In this document: piece by piece, positions 1 through 13,139 of the stretch
How positions within the stretch are numbered: the stretch's first letter is position 1
How the letters are laid out: each line of letters begins with the position of its first letter
NCBI GenBank assembly: GCA_033675545.1
Contig: JAWDGP010007367.1
Location: forward strand, 2,501 to 66,500
Origin: Elysia crispata
Lineage: Eukaryota; Mollusca; Gastropoda; Plakobranchidae
DNA length: 64,000 nt
Direction: 5' to 3'
The notes under the pieces: generated by a model
What the model was told of the DNA's origin: nothing
The model's input: only the letters and a program-made list of their open reading frames with translations
The model's database searches: none
Made by a program: the position numbers and the translations under genes

Positions 1-464
1 GCAAAAGAGAGAAACATAACAACTCTAAAACACGGCAAGCTGTGGCTTGATAAAACTAAGTCATGCAGATGAACTATGGTTCAAATTTGTAGTCAGATAC
101 AGAACCAATAAGACACCATGATATTTAGTTTCCATCTTTAAATAAGGCAGTAAAATAAGAGGATTTGAAGGATATGATGAGTGGAACTGTATGTTTACAG
201 CTTTAGGACACTCTTCCACTGCAGCTTAAGAACTCCCATAAGGGTTTGGGTATTTTGGACCAGGAGCTCACGTTGCTTTTATTTTATCATAGATAGTCCG
301 TCTGTTTTCTTTTCAATCCTCTTAGTTCGGCACTGGAAGACATTAAATATCAGACACGTCTCTTCCTTCGGATGAGGGGCGAGTTTCTAACTGACAGAAA
401 AAGTTGCGGAGCTATCCTGATAGAGCCACCTTAATCTTTGCATGTGTGGATGATAGAGAAGGAG

Positions 465-554
<90 letters not shown>

Positions 555-1659
555 AGATAGGTTTGTAGGAGTGAATAAGTGTTTTAGTCAGCTGATATGC
601 GCTGAATTGACCAAGGTATTTCTGTTTCCTTACTAGCTCCCAGCACAGACTCACCAACTTGTATCTCTTCTTTATACCGATCACCAACACGGAATTACCA
701 GAACGCCTCGGCTCGCAATGGGCGAATTGTGTGCATTCCTCGCTTTTCTAGTTCTATTTTTCACTAGGATTACAACCAACGTGAAAACATTTTGACGTCC
801 CTTCTCATCCAAGCAGCTTATTCCAAGAGGAATGTGGAGCTGTTTGCTTTCTCTTTCCTCTCCTCACTATGTGCCAAAGTTGAAAAGAAGTCTGAAAACT
901 CTATTGACCGCGAGTGGCGCTGTGAGCTCATTGACAACCACCACAGACCTTTCGATTTAGGCACAAATAAAGCAAGCGGCTCTTTCAGAGTTTAGATCTA
1001 AGGACAATGAGGTAGCGGCGCTGTTTACTCTGGCCAAAAAACAATATTTTTGGTTTAAGTTTTTCGAAGTGTGGTGTTTGGCACTGGCAGTCGCACCCAG
1101 CTCAATGGTTTGTACACTGGAGCCTACATTGACTGACAGTACATACTGTAACTCTCCTCTCGCGTGTTCCTCCTCCTCCCCGTGCATTTCATGTGTATAT
1201 ATGGCAAATCAAACACCAACTAGGAAGAGAGACCCCGAGCTCTTTGCAACAATCCTGTGCCATTTTTTAATGTTTGAAAAACAAAAAGAGTTAATCTGAC
1301 AGAGAATAGCCAATACCGCTTATTGGCGTGTACGAACAACCCTCGATGAATGAAACTGTGTTCTCTAATAAACAAGAATTAGAACTCTGTATAGAAATAC
1401 CGAAGCTACGCTACAGCAGTATCGCCGTCGTTGCAGGCACATTGAGAACTGCTGTAATATCCGAGGGAATTTAAAGAGAAACATACCATTTCCTTGCTTT
1501 CGATTTCCTAATCCTGGCCACAACTGCCATTAATATGAAACATTGTCAGTCGGTACGCCTCAGCGCGGGCCTGCTGCAGCATTGCGCCTTCTAATTTTAT
1601 CGAAACACGTTCTGATAGTGCTCAAGATCAGCCACGTGCAACAAGGGAGTCCCACTTAC
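1..1659 (-). other. Intron after exon at 1660 (continues off the window)
   Basis: Apart from the GA array at 469 I see no further exon whose phase fits. A GTGAGT site (complement of 675-680) follows an open 31-codon minus frame, but its upstream AG lacks a pyrimidine tract and no AG gives the needed phase. The sequence 792-1300 has small ORFs on both strands without splice support. Confidence 0.5.
469..551. repeat. (GA)n microsatellite
   Basis: Uninterrupted GA, about 41 units, GA on the plus strand. It lies beyond the last visible exon. Confidence 0.98.
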
Positions 1660-1737
1660 CGTTACTTCCAGAAGCGGAGGACGAAGATGCCAGGGCTCGC
1701 TGCTGCTTCAGTCTTTCTTTCAGTTTCAGCATTATGT
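1660..1737 (-). CDS. Exon 7 of visible gene model (78 nt, phase 1-1)
   Basis: This exon has a very good acceptor (GGATTTTTCTCCTCCCTCAG) and a GTAAGT donor (complement of 1654-1659). Two of the three frames contain stops. The open one starts with two bases completing an Asp codon from the exon at 16918, then reads IMLKLKERLKQQRALASSSS plus ASGSN and one leftover base. The joined sequence, KEDDIMLKLKERLKQQR, looks like a charged amphipathic helix that leaves the basic end of the previous exon. The match in phase to exons 15 kb away is the main evidence that it belongs to the same gene. No stop codon occurs, so further exons lie before base 1. Confidence 0.8.
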
Positions 1738-1970
1738 CTGAGGGAGGAGAAAAATCCTGAAACAGTTATTCTCACCTGTTCATTGAGGAAGGCATTTTTT
1801 TTTGTTTTGGGGGGTCATTTGCGAGAAACAATTGAAAAAGAATGAAATAGCTCCGGGATATAATAAATAAATAAATATTGCGACAAGTGGCAATGATAGC
1901 ATAATTTTTGGCCTTTCTAATAACTGATGTTTAAAACTTGCCAGACGCATTTTTAATAAAAAAAATTTTT

Positions 1971-1974
<4 letters not shown>

Positions 1975-2066
<92 letters not shown>
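1975..2066. repeat. (GA)n microsatellite
   Basis: About 46 GA units, roughly 240 bp upstream (in gene sense) of the exon at 1660-1737, so it is read as CU in the intron before that exon. Confidence 0.98.
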
Positions 2067-2069
<3 letters not shown>

Positions 2070-2374
2070 ATAAAAATTACGAAATACGTGTCCCACGCCA
2101 AATTACCAAAGATGTGCAGACCGCTGTGATTATACCTCCATTCTGACTGTAAAGACACACACGCTACATTCAATCATTGTGCAATTCCCCATGAAAGTAG
2201 TTCACTTCCGTGTCAGAATGATTTGGGGCCAGAGCGTATGATTACCTCGAGATCGAAGTATACCGGCAAACAATATCAATACTCAGGTCTTCTTATTTTT
2301 TTTTTTTTTTTTTCAAAGATAAATATTTCTATCCAGTTGAAGCAAAATCCACGGATAAAAGGAGACAGTCATAT

Positions 2375-2376
<2 letters not shown>

Positions 2377-2437
<61 letters not shown>
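2377..2437. repeat. (CT)n microsatellite
   Basis: About 30 CT units, opposite in orientation to the array at 1975, with a C/T-rich tail to 2475. Confidence 0.97.
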
Positions 2438-2441
<4 letters not shown>

Positions 2442-3731
2442 TCCCCTTCTCTCTTTCACCCCTCCCCCCCTTTTCCGGTGTCTGTGTTCTGGACATACTT
2501 TACTTTTCATTCAAAGTGAAGCAAGATTAAAGCCATTCATCACTCTATTACACTGTCAGTTATTCTCCTCACCAGCCTGGGGAAGACCAAAGAGACTGGT
2601 ACAACGTTGGTAGCGACACACACACACACACACCACATCAATACAACCACAATGTAGTAACTGCCATCTGTTTTGCGGATTAGGGAACGGCCATTTTGCT
2701 ACTGTTACTGCCAGGAGACTGCAAATCTTGATGAATGAAAGTTTACTTTTATGGAAATCGAAATTAAGTAAATAGAGCCTCTCATTTTTACTGATTTTTT
2801 TTTTTTTTTTTTTTGTAACAGAGTTGGGACACACTAACGAAAAGACGTGATATTTTTTTAGTTATTGGCAAATATAAACTTTGAGGGACAAAGATATCAA
2901 AAACCTGGGCCAAGTTGGACCATCCCCATCATGACAGTGGACACAATGCTCTACGCAGTTCTTCGACAGTGGTAAACCTAGCCTAGAAGGGCTGGTAGTT
3001 TGCGGCTTCCAGGGCGACCCACCACAGGTCGGCAGCACCAGCAGGCTGCTGCTAGTCCCTGAAGGACGACATGTAGCTCTGGTTGCTCGCTGACATCTTC
3101 AACAAATCTGCTCCGGGTTATTTCGCTTCTAATTTCTCCAGGGAAGAGCTTCATAGTTTGTTAAAAACAACCTACGACCCTCTTTGTGGGAAGAAAGGGA
3201 TGGAGTGTGTGTAGAGTAACTTGATTGGCCCGCAGGGTACACTGAAGCACTGTCCTCTTCAGCGGTTAACCGTGTGGCTTTTATATATATATATATATCT
3301 TCCCTTCTCACTTAGAAATTGATAATTTATATTTGTCATTATTACGATAATGAAACACACCTCTGGCAGACGGAATTCTTCTGAGCGAACCTCAAATCAT
3401 GCACACAAAGATGTCTAGGATCAACAGAGGCTAAATAATTAATGTTCGGCTGATGCTAGACGAATACAGCGTGAAGAATCCATTAACCAAGGTGGCGCCA
3501 GGAAACGCTCAAGTGGGTGTGAAAGTTTCACGGCGATTTTGATGTACCTCTTTCAATTCGTAAAAAAAAAGATTTCAGGCTTTGGAAATTTAAAAAAAAA
3601 AAAAAAAAACCTTTTGTTTTTGTTTGTTTGTTTTTGTTTTTTTTTTAATCGTATAAAATATATTGAAAATTTGAAAATGGTGTTTCTAAAATTTTGTTGT
3701 CTTTTTTCAGGGGGGGGGGAGGAGAGGGAGG

Positions 3732-3735
<4 letters not shown>

Positions 3736-3817
<82 letters not shown>
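3736..3817. repeat. (GA)n microsatellite with G-rich lead
   Basis: A G9 run and GGGA units (3711-3735) lead into about 41 GA units. Confidence 0.97.
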
Positions 3818-3821
<4 letters not shown>

Positions 3822-4154
3822 ATAATATAAAATTAATGATACAGAAATTCCTCTCCCTCCCGCTGTTTCTTCCCTCAGACATCCAGATGTCTACCGTAAC
3901 TGACATTAAGTGAAGTGGGGCAGGGGGACTCTGTCCGACATGGTAACTATCGACGCTATTTATCGCACTCACTGCAGATGAAATTAGCACGAACGATTCG
4001 CATGTCTGGACAGAACTAATTGAGAGCTGCCGTAGCTGCTCACGACGAGAAGAATTCCCTCTATGTTGCGATATACAGAATAAATATCATAGAGTTGTAG
4101 AGGCCAAATCAAGTAGAGCAGCAGTGGGCAACAGCAAACGACATGCAATGCTCT

Positions 4155-4171
4155 CTCACTCACTCACTCAC

Positions 4172-4253
<82 letters not shown>
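4155..4253. repeat. (CTCA)n then (CT)n
   Basis: Five CTCA-type units are followed by about 39 CT units. Confidence 0.97.
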
Positions 4254-4255
<2 letters not shown>

Positions 4256-5083
4256 GTTTCGCTTTCCCTCTTATGGCCTAATAAAAGTGCTCAAGTAGTC
4301 CAGCCATACCTACTGCAATATTAACATCTAAACTGACAAGAAACTGTAGCTCCATCACAATATAGAAGGGAAACTATCATCTCAATAACGAGTCGCATAA
4401 AGAGGACATGAAGCTCAGTCGATTTGTAATCATCGGCATCATTTTCTCAACTATCACACAAATATTGGTGTTTTTAACCATTGTATAATCATTCTCACTT
4501 AAATGAAGGAGATAACTTGTTATCTGGTTGGCAAGTCGGCAGTAATCTGGAGGGATAGGGGGATTAGATAGTCAAGTATAAAATCAGTTCTCTCGACCTG
4601 GTCATGGCCGAGATGATGTAGACCACCCAGGGCATGACTGCCCGCTGGTTAAGTCAATCAGCAGATGATATTCTAATGATAGGATGTGTCTAGCCGAGTG
4701 TCTAGCTCAATTGCATCACTTCTGTCACTGACTAATTATGATGACAAAGAGATTTGAAAAAATAGTAAAAATTAAAGAGAGTGAAGGGCGGGGGGCACTT
4801 CTCTCAGGATAGACAGACATGCATTGTTTCAGAAAGATGCACCGGTAATATTGTGGAGTGAACTTCTTGACATTTTCATGTTTTAAACCTCACAGGCTGA
4901 AAAATTATTTTAAATAATTTCAAATGATTTGGACTTAATCGCGTGTAAATACACAGACTATAACGTAACAACAAAAATTAGTGTTGAGGATGGGATGAGA
5001 TCGGAAATTTATCTGACCGAATTAATGCCCTAAGAAACTAAATTTCGAACAGTAGCAAGCTCGACACCCCAATCATTACAAAC

Positions 5084-5941
5084 CTCGCGCAAAACTGGTC
5101 AGTCTCTTGGAGCACGAGACACTTCCGCTCTGGCTGGTGTCGCTAGCGTCACTACCCTCACGTGACTGTCCTAATTTGGTAATGGTGGATGGTCGCGGGA
5201 CTGCAGGACCAGCTAGTATGATCTCCGTCCTAGTAGCGGCAGCTCTGACCACGGGCGCTAGCGCTGAGCTTGGTGAAGGAGACCAGGGAATGCCTCGAGC
5301 ACTTGCTCCAGGCTGAGTAGAATAACGGACTTCAGTGTCACAGAAAGATGAGGCACGCTTCTCAAGGGTTTCCGTCTCTTCAGATTGAATACTGACCAGA
5401 GAGCAATGGCAGGATGATTGATGCCTCCAGGAGGCAGAGAGAGAAAAGTCAGTAGATTGTGCTTGAAGATGTCCAAGTGTGTCTTTTAAAAAGCTTTCAT
5501 CTTTTGATAAACGCGTCCTTTGTCTGTGCGAACTACGTCTTGTGGTAGTGTATTGACATCTATGCTGGACATTTTCCAATCCAACACACTCTACAGCGCT
5601 CAAGTTTTCCGAGTGGTTGATGATATACTCCCCGCTTGTTGTGCTGTTCCCGCCAAAACTACTGTTACAGCTGCTGCTGGTACAGCTTTGACTACTGCTC
5701 TTGAACTTATCACTGGCGTCACGAACGTTTTCAATTATCTTACAGTTTCCGATAAGAAACTGTGTAGCGTTGTTGTTAATAAGGCTAACGCCATCATCGC
5801 TGGTAGCATCACTCTCGCTACTGCTGCAATCACCGCTACCTCTCCCGCTGCTACTGCTGCTGACACTGCTAGCACGGGTCGCTTGTTTCAGCATGGACCT
5901 CGGCGACTGAATGATGCGAAGACCGCGGTATTCTGTGGTTG
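5084..5941 (-). CDS. Possible cassette or alternative last exon, Ser-rich ORF
   Basis: A minus-strand frame is open from 6059 (ATG) to a TAA at 5076, 327 codons, long for this A+T-rich intron. It is Ser-rich with SSVSSSSSGRGSGDCSSSES, several Cys, and a basic Arg/His segment near the middle (TTRRSSHRQRTRL). As an exon of the large gene it could start at 5941 after TGTTGGGCTGTAG and end at 5084 before GTTTGT. That gives 858 nt with both ends in phase 1, exactly what the neighbours at 16918 and 1737 need. Both splice sites are weaker than those of the firm exons. If the donor is skipped, the frame stops at 5076 and this would be an alternative last exon. A better acceptor (CGCTCTCCTCACAG, ending at 6018) is in the wrong phase for that join, and a separate small gene starting at 6059 is not excluded. 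Confidence 0.45.
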
Positions 5942-6886
5942 CTACAGCCCAACACAGGTCACGCTCATGGCGATGGCGACAGGGGTTACAGTTCGTCCTG
6001 CACAAGGATGAGGCAATCTGTGAGGAGAGCGTCCCGACACCCGCTAACGCGGAGCTCATTGCACGCCTTTTCCTAGGCTACCCGCGCCTGTCATTGAATT
6101 GAAAGAGGAAAGTCTCCTTCAAAGTCGGGTTCCAGCTTCTTTTAATAGGCCGATTATTTGTTCCCGCTATACACAGAATAAGTGATTAGTTCCATCCTTT
6201 TAGCCGAATAGTGACGGTTCCTTCATTAGTTTTTCAAGCAAGTCTAATACAGCTTCAAATAATGTGGCAAAGTTCTAAACAAAAGTGCCAAGTTTTAAAA
6301 CTTCTTTTTCCGCTCCTAGAGAAAGGAATTCGAATGCCCAAGACTTACAATATAACACGGAATTTCTAATGATCAACATCTAAACAGACACATGAAGTTA
6401 AACTCCCAAAACAAATCAAATTAAAACATCCGTATTTGATTATAGAGAAACATTGGAGCACCATCGTGATTGTTTGTATCTTCACGCCTCGCGAACAAGC
6501 TCTGTTTTAAGTTAAGTCCTCGGCTTAATATCACACGGATACACTCTCATACGTCGCCGCACACCGCACATCAGTATAATTATACTTCACACTGAAGCTT
6601 TCACTACTCCTCATAGTAAGTCTAGCCACAATGTGTGTGTGTGTATATATATATGTATGTATGTATGTATGTACACATATAAAATCTTATAACTTTATTT
6701 TGCTTGCTTTGGCATAAACCTTCATTATGTTTTGTTATAAGTCTTCACAAGAGATAACCATTAAAACTCTTTACAGCAGAATTAAGAACCGAGTAGAGTT
6801 TTGATTAAATTAATAACAATCATAAAATATCGAGTGCACGCAGTAATTTAACAAAAGACACGGTTACCACTCTAGTAATTACAACA

Positions 6887-6986
<100 letters not shown>

Positions 6987-7819
6987 ATGCAACCATTCTC
7001 GCTTTAAGATGTCAAAATATCATCAAAACTTGCTGAAAAATAATGTAGGAGCTGCACTGAAATTTAAAATAATAAAAACGTGGAAAAGTTGTGTTGGTTG
7101 GTGGGTTTCCTGATAATTGTGCAACAGGTGTTCAGGGATTGTAGAAAATATCCTTAAGTTGTCATCAATGCTGCCCAACCCAACTCCGACCCCCAGAGCT
7201 TGTCTCGCATTATTCTGGGACCGAGAAAGATTTGTTTCGACTAGACCACACTTAGCGAGTGTTGCATTCCTAACCTGAGCCAGACAGAAGACAAGCCTTA
7301 GCTCCTCCCGCGGCTCCCTGGCGTGTTCTGTATGAATTGGGTATTGAGTTTTATGAAATATTTTGATCTAAGCTCAGAGCGTTTCCAGTGATTGGCAAGC
7401 GAGCTCAAGCCTAGATCGAAGGCCTGGACAGCTGCGGACGGTATCTACCATAACAAGACGAAGCACTAGATGAGAAGATAACGCAGACAAACGTTAAAAC
7501 AGTGCCTCAGGGAGGCTCGATATAATTCTAGATTAGATAAAAAAAAAAAAAAAAAAAAAGGCCTACATGATGTATTGCAGGATTAGATTAAAGGAGAAAT
7601 TTCTATTTTAAGTTTTGTCTAATTCAATTCACCGGTTTGGTTATAGTTTCGAGTTTACAGATTGTAATGGAGGGGAAACAAGTTCAAGTTTGTACACTTC
7701 TCATCACGTCGACCTTCGGCCTGGGTAACTGGAGGTTCCACTCGCCGCCACTAATCACGCGTGGGACCTTGCCTTCTTATCGATTAGTCTCCAGTCTTAG
7801 TGCTGTTGTGTGGGTCAGC

Positions 7820-7903
<84 letters not shown>
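7820..7903. repeat. (GT)n-(GA)n compound microsatellite
   Basis: About 8 GT units pass directly into about 34 GA units, the same arrangement as at 6887 but with unrelated flanks. Confidence 0.97.
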
Positions 7904-7907
<4 letters not shown>

Positions 7908-8816
7908 ATGTCTTGCACAAATAGCTGCATTCCAACGAGGAGGGGAGGGGGGGAAGAGGGGGATCTCTGTCTTGCCACCTCTCACAGAACAGGTTGTTGA
8001 AACCTTTGTTTTAGTCGCTCGACTGACATACATTTAGCATACATCTGCATGGACGTGCAACAGTCTACCACTTAAGTCTTGTTGCCCATTTTATATTGAA
8101 AAATTACGCGAGTTTATGAAATACTGTACTTTTAACAAGCTTGGGGAAAATTTCCATCTAATGCATGCAACCCACGTCATTATAGTACAATTTACAAAAA
8201 AAGAATCCACATGAACTGAAGTTCTTAGGCCGCTTATCAGGATAGAGTGATGGCAATCGCGGTACTAAATCAGCAAGCCTGTCCAAAATTTGACTGATAG
8301 GGCTCCTTTAGAAAGACTCTTATCTCTATTCTAAAAACTTAGTTGCTTTAAGGCGCGGCTGTAACATTTTGCTATTGTGAAAAATAACAAAGCAATATTT
8401 TGGTCCAGAATGTGGACCTCTCGATACACCACTGCAGCAAGGATTTTAGACAAAAGGTTAACTGTGGCGGCGGTAAGATTGTTTTGTTGACCTTCTGCAA
8501 TTACGCCATGCCGCAGCGCTTCCCAAGAGAGACAGACCAGCAAGTCTCGTGTCTCAGGACAGACAGCTAGAGTTAACTGATCTGACCGGCCTGTATTGTC
8601 CTCAACACCAATGTTACAAGATAAAAGCGGCCGCGGACTCTCTCTCTCTTTCCTGCGATGTGCACTGAGTTACTGGTACAGTGTGCAGTTGGGCTTCAGG
8701 CGGGGGTGGTCAGCTGTAGCAACCAGAGGGAAGAATCGAGTCGCCGGGAGATGACAGGCGCGGCCACGGCTTGCTTCACTTTGCTCCATGTGTATGGGCA
8801 GTGTCAATTGGTAACA

Positions 8817-8819
<3 letters not shown>

Positions 8820-8899
<80 letters not shown>
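8820..8899. repeat. (GA)n microsatellite
   Basis: Uninterrupted, about 40 units. A 22-base A run follows at about 9038. Confidence 0.98.
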
Positions 8900-8903
<4 letters not shown>

Positions 8904-9886
8904 GGGGGGTTGAATAAAAAAAAATATGTGCCAAAGCTACTTTATGGGTTGTTGTTTTTGTTTTGTTTTTTTTTTTTTGTCATCAATGGTGTTCATTAAA
9001 AAAGAAAATCGAGATTACAAAGTGCATGTTATATTCTAAAAAAAAAAAAAAAAAAAAAAAGCTGCAAACAATTCCAACAGATTCCTTATAATCATTGTTT
9101 TCATTGAGAAGAAGTCTTGATTTATGTGCATAACACCAGAAAACACAGATATCCGACAACTCACGGCGATTACTGTAACATACTCGATAGAAACATTAAA
9201 TGTAACACCAAATTGACAGAAATTCAGTTATCAAGACGGAGATCAGAAGTGGCTCACTATAACGAGAACAAATCAATCTGGGTTGTGTATCGAATGCGTT
9301 TAATTCTTCACGCCTAGTGTCAATTGCTTGGTGAAATCATTAGAGGAAGAGAACAAATTCCCTTCTTCTCACACCGCACTGGTGAGTGCTTAATAGTCTA
9401 GCCTAACAAAGAGCAAAAGCATTTTGAGTATCTATTCGAAGAGCAACTGTAAGCAGAAATTGACAAGTCACCCTCCACTTCTATGATATCAGAACTCAAC
9501 TGAAAACACAATGTTGATAAACCACAACAATCCAAACACGAAATCACAGACACAACCCTATGATATAAACAGCATGAACTCATCATTATCAACTATCAAG
9601 GCTACAAATAGTCCGTAACGCAGGCTAGACTTAACCAAAAAAAAAATACTTTCTATTTTTCAGACATTTTGTTCCAGTTTTGCTCAATAATGCAACTCAA
9701 ACTTTTTTAAGTTTAAACTGTCTAACCTTCTAAAGATTTTATCGACTGTGATTCGCTATCGGCGCTGTATACAAGTAATGACAAACCGAGCCAACACATG
9801 GTCATTCTCTCTCTAGCTAGATCTAGATCTACATACAAGAACACTAGCGAAATTCACAGTAATGAAGCGCTATTGCTGTATATCGT

Positions 9887-10033
9887 CTAAAAGTCTCTCT
9901 GCGCTCCACCGATTTGGGAAAAATTCACAGAGAAGATGTACGAACCTGAAACGGTGATAAGCTGTTTAAATACAATTCTTGCAAAACATGAGACCCAACT
10001 ATCCCCGGCATAAGTTCCGCAATCAGTCGCCAT
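9887..10033 (-). CDS. Possible alternative first exon or 48-codon small ORF
   Basis: A minus-strand ATG at 10033 sits in a near-ideal start context (CTCAAGATGGCG, also a YY1-like motif). It opens a 48-codon frame, beginning MATDCGTYAGDSWVSCFARI, that ends with TAG at 9887. At 9946 the frame meets a possible donor (GTTTCAG then GTTCGT) after 29 codons plus one base. That is phase 1, the phase needed to join the exons at 5941 or 1737. A GC box (GGGCGGGGC, 10121-10129) lies about 90 bp upstream in the right orientation to serve as promoter. This would give a short form of the large gene lacking the Ser-rich exon. The donor is only fair and no transcript evidence is available. Confidence 0.3.
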   Translation of the reverse strand: MATDCGTYAGDSWVSCFARIVFKQLITVSGSYIFSVNFSQIGGAQRDF

Positions 10034-10120
10034 CTTGAGATCGCTGTAGATCTCCATCTCCACATGTGGTAAGGAAAGTTTGGCAGGACGGGGGAAAAGT
10101 GGGCAGGGAACCCAAGGGTT

Positions 10121-10129
10121 GGGCGGGGC
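10121..10129 (-). promoter_or_regulatory. GC box upstream of the 10033 ATG
   Basis: GGGCGGGGC is an Sp1/KLF-type site in a locally G-rich stretch (10085-10130) that stands out from the A+T-rich intron. It lies about 90 bp upstream of the minus-strand ATG at 10033, which itself overlaps an AAGATGGCG YY1-like motif. The pairing suggests a TATA-less internal promoter. This is inference from motifs alone. Confidence 0.3.
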
Positions 10130-11360
10130 TTACAAGACAGACCTACAGCTGCAGGCCACTGGGTAATACGGAGGGAGGAGTCTGTATCACTCCAGGTATC
10201 TCATGACAGCAAAAATTAGAGCAGTGTGTGTGTGTGTGTGTGAGGGGGAGGGGAGATATAGAAAACATTTCGATGTTGGTTTTTTTTTGTTTTGTTTTTG
10301 TTTTTAATTTATTATTAAGAAAACTTATTGAACAGTTCGTTGCCAAGTACAAAAGGTGGATGGAGGAGGGGAAAAATATGTTTACGTGAATCTCCGTCAA
10401 GTGGACATCATCTGACAACAGCAAAATTAAACAGTCCGGTCTTTCCATATACCGCCATTCCAGTTATATGGTGGAGAAATCGCATACACAATCATTCTGT
10501 TTTGTGCAAGAAAACATGAAGATAATCATAATGTATCAAACATTCGGGAAATTTTCAACGAACCTCAACTAAGATATTTTAATTTCTTTTTCACTTTTAT
10601 TACTATTTTTTATTATTATTATTTCTCACCATGCCTTACACAAAAAAAAAAAAAATTTAGGGGGGAAGTGGAGAAATGAAAATTGAGCATTCACCTCTTA
10701 GATCTATACTTACTTTACTCTCTCTCTCTCTCCTCCTTCCCCCCCTCTTTCCTTCCCCTACCCTTTTCCACCACATGCACGCACACGTTAAATCTCAGTG
10801 GGTAATTCCCAGTTATCTGAAGGATCCCAATGCGTGTCCCCTGAACCTCGAGAGGAGGAAAAGAACGAATCTATTTGAGATGACACCACATCACACCTTA
10901 GGGAAATCACTAGTACGATAATATAAGACGGTCCTCCGCGCTTTTCTCTCTTGCGACTTAAATCCCCTAAGATTCCCTTCTTTAGAAGAATCGAAGTGAA
11001 GTCATTTATTTAGGACCAGAGTCAATTTTGACCATAGAAGAGTTAGATTACATTTTCTATTTCCTTTCCATGACGTTGGTGTCGCCCTCGTGCCTCATTT
11101 ATTTCACCAAAAGATGCACGAGTAAACCCGCGCTGGTAGAACCCTAAAGGAAGATTTCACCTGAGGAATCTTATCATTCAACAGGATAATTGCGTCCCCT
11201 TATCGTCTTTCATCTCATCGCTAAGCTACCGGGCCTGAGGCCAGCCGTCACAGACCACCACTATAGCTGTAACGTCGGGCCTGGCTACTTCAAGACCATA
11301 CAACGAATGCGACACTTGGCTATTTTTTTAATATATTATGTTCTTAACTTCCTTACAAAT

Positions 11361-11460
11361 TTAGAGCGCCAGAGTGATAGCTTAGTCTGTCGGACGTGAC
11401 AACAAGGAGGTGCGGGTTCGATATGTAGCGATGTCTTTACGATGTTGCGGCGGCATTTTA
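11361..11460 (+). mobile_element. tRNA-derived SINE-like piece
   Basis: TGATAGCTTAGTCTGTCGGA (A-box-like) and GCGGGTTCGATATG (B-box-like, 11412-11425) lie about 36 bases apart, as in tRNA. No 3' acceptor stem pairs with the start, so this is probably a SINE head or tRNA pseudogene. Confidence 0.45.
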
Positions 11461-13046
11461 TCAATTCAGCAAAATTCTTCGGGGAAGCCATGGGACATAA
11501 CTTGATCAAAATGAAGAATCCGACTATCCTCTCACTTGTCTCTTCAGTGGAAGTGAACCATACCGAGTTTGTGCAGGCACAATCAAGTAAAGCACAGGCA
11601 GCTCCACTAGAGTGTACACACAAACAATAAAAAAAAATAAAAAAAACCAAATTCACTCGAGTACTTATGCTGAGAGCAATCCCAATTTTATGGGTTATAA
11701 TCATATTTTAGAAGAACATTACTCTACCGGGATGTATGAGCGTCGCTTTCATTAATGCAACAATATTCTCGTTGTAAATAGAGAAAAGTAATGTTGAAGA
11801 CAACTTTCCAAACTCCCGTATCTTCAGTTGGTTGAGTGGCTTGTAAGTCTTTCAAAACCGATGCCATAAACTCACTGAGTATAAACATGCATGGTAATAA
11901 TAATAAAGACAAAACACACCGATTCATAAGATTCCAAGTCCAAAACAAAGAGGCCTGAAATTTGTGCCTCAGTTTCGGGTGATGTAACTGCAGGCTGTGA
12001 ACTGGGAATATCATAAAGTTGTCGCTTACGTTCCAGATTGTTTAAGATGGCGACAAATGTAAGGGTATCGGCTATAACCTATGATGACAATCTTCAATAA
12101 ATTGATCTCTGACATTCCAAGATGGGGAAAAAAATTAGATTCGGACTAAGGAGGTTAAGGCCGTTTTTTTTTTTTTTGTTTTTTTTTTTTTTATTCATCT
12201 TTCAAGTCTTGTTGAATTTTGTTCATTTTTTTTATTATTATTTTTTTAAATTATTATCAATAAAAACTGATATTTTGGTTAGCAAGTGGTGATGAGTTAT
12301 CTCGTTAATAACGTAGAAAATGAAACTCAAAAGGTAGAGTTTCAAAGAGGTCTAGGAAAGAGATTGACCTCACAAGATCAGCCACCAACCCATCCGAAAT
12401 ACAGTTATTATTCAGTAGCGGCCAGGGTCAAACAAACAAACAAACAAAAAAAAAACTAGCACCAAACTTTAAAGTTTGAACGTGTATTTTGCCCAACGGA
12501 ACGCGACTGTCACTGAATAGAATCCAAGACTTGCGACGATCTTATGTTGTAACTGCCTTGACGGAACCCACTGTGGAAACAAGGTGACCAGCCTAATCAC
12601 ACTGCCTCTGGCGACGGCCATCATGTCGGCCAGCGGGAGAGGCGCGGGGGGCGCTAGCCCAGCCAGCTCCGCATCAATCAGCGGAACGACATGTCACATC
12701 TTCTTTCAAGCAATTTGAACAGTAAATAAATGTGTCAGTTCTGTCACAGCTTCTAATGGGCAGAGCCCACTTGAGGAGACGGTCCGGGTATCTGGAGCAG
12801 ACATCAGTGCCTGTCGCATGCCGACACCATCACTGTTATACAGACCACAGTAGTGAAATATTTAGACACCACAAGAACAAGAAGAAGAAAATGGACGGGA
12901 CTAGAAATGAGTATATGTAGTTTGAAAGTAGCTGAGTGCGAAGACTTGGGTAGTCCAACGCCTTAACAAATTACATGCATGTCAGAGAGGATGATTCATG
13001 TCCTCAAAACCTACACATTATTTCTATTCTAAATCAAGCTTAAATC

Positions 13047-13139
13047 AGTGATTATACTTGAAACAAAGCAATATAATATAATGGTTAGTGTTTAGTGATT
13101 ATACTTGAAACAAAGCAATATAATATAATGGTTAATGTT
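13047..13139. repeat. 47-bp tandem duplication
   Basis: AGTGATTATACTTGAAACAA and the following GCAATATAATATAATGGTTA occur twice at a 47-bp spacing with one or two differences. Confidence 0.92.

Noticed and set aside
5520-6011. 163-codon plus-strand ORF
   Set aside because: It is antisense to the longer Ser-rich minus ORF. Its Thr/Ala-rich reading is the mirror of Ser-coding triplets, and it has no splice or start support.
10072-10077. Plus-strand GTAAGG after CACATGTG
   Set aside because: No upstream plus-strand exon or start is visible; the minus-strand ATG/GC-box arrangement explains the region better.
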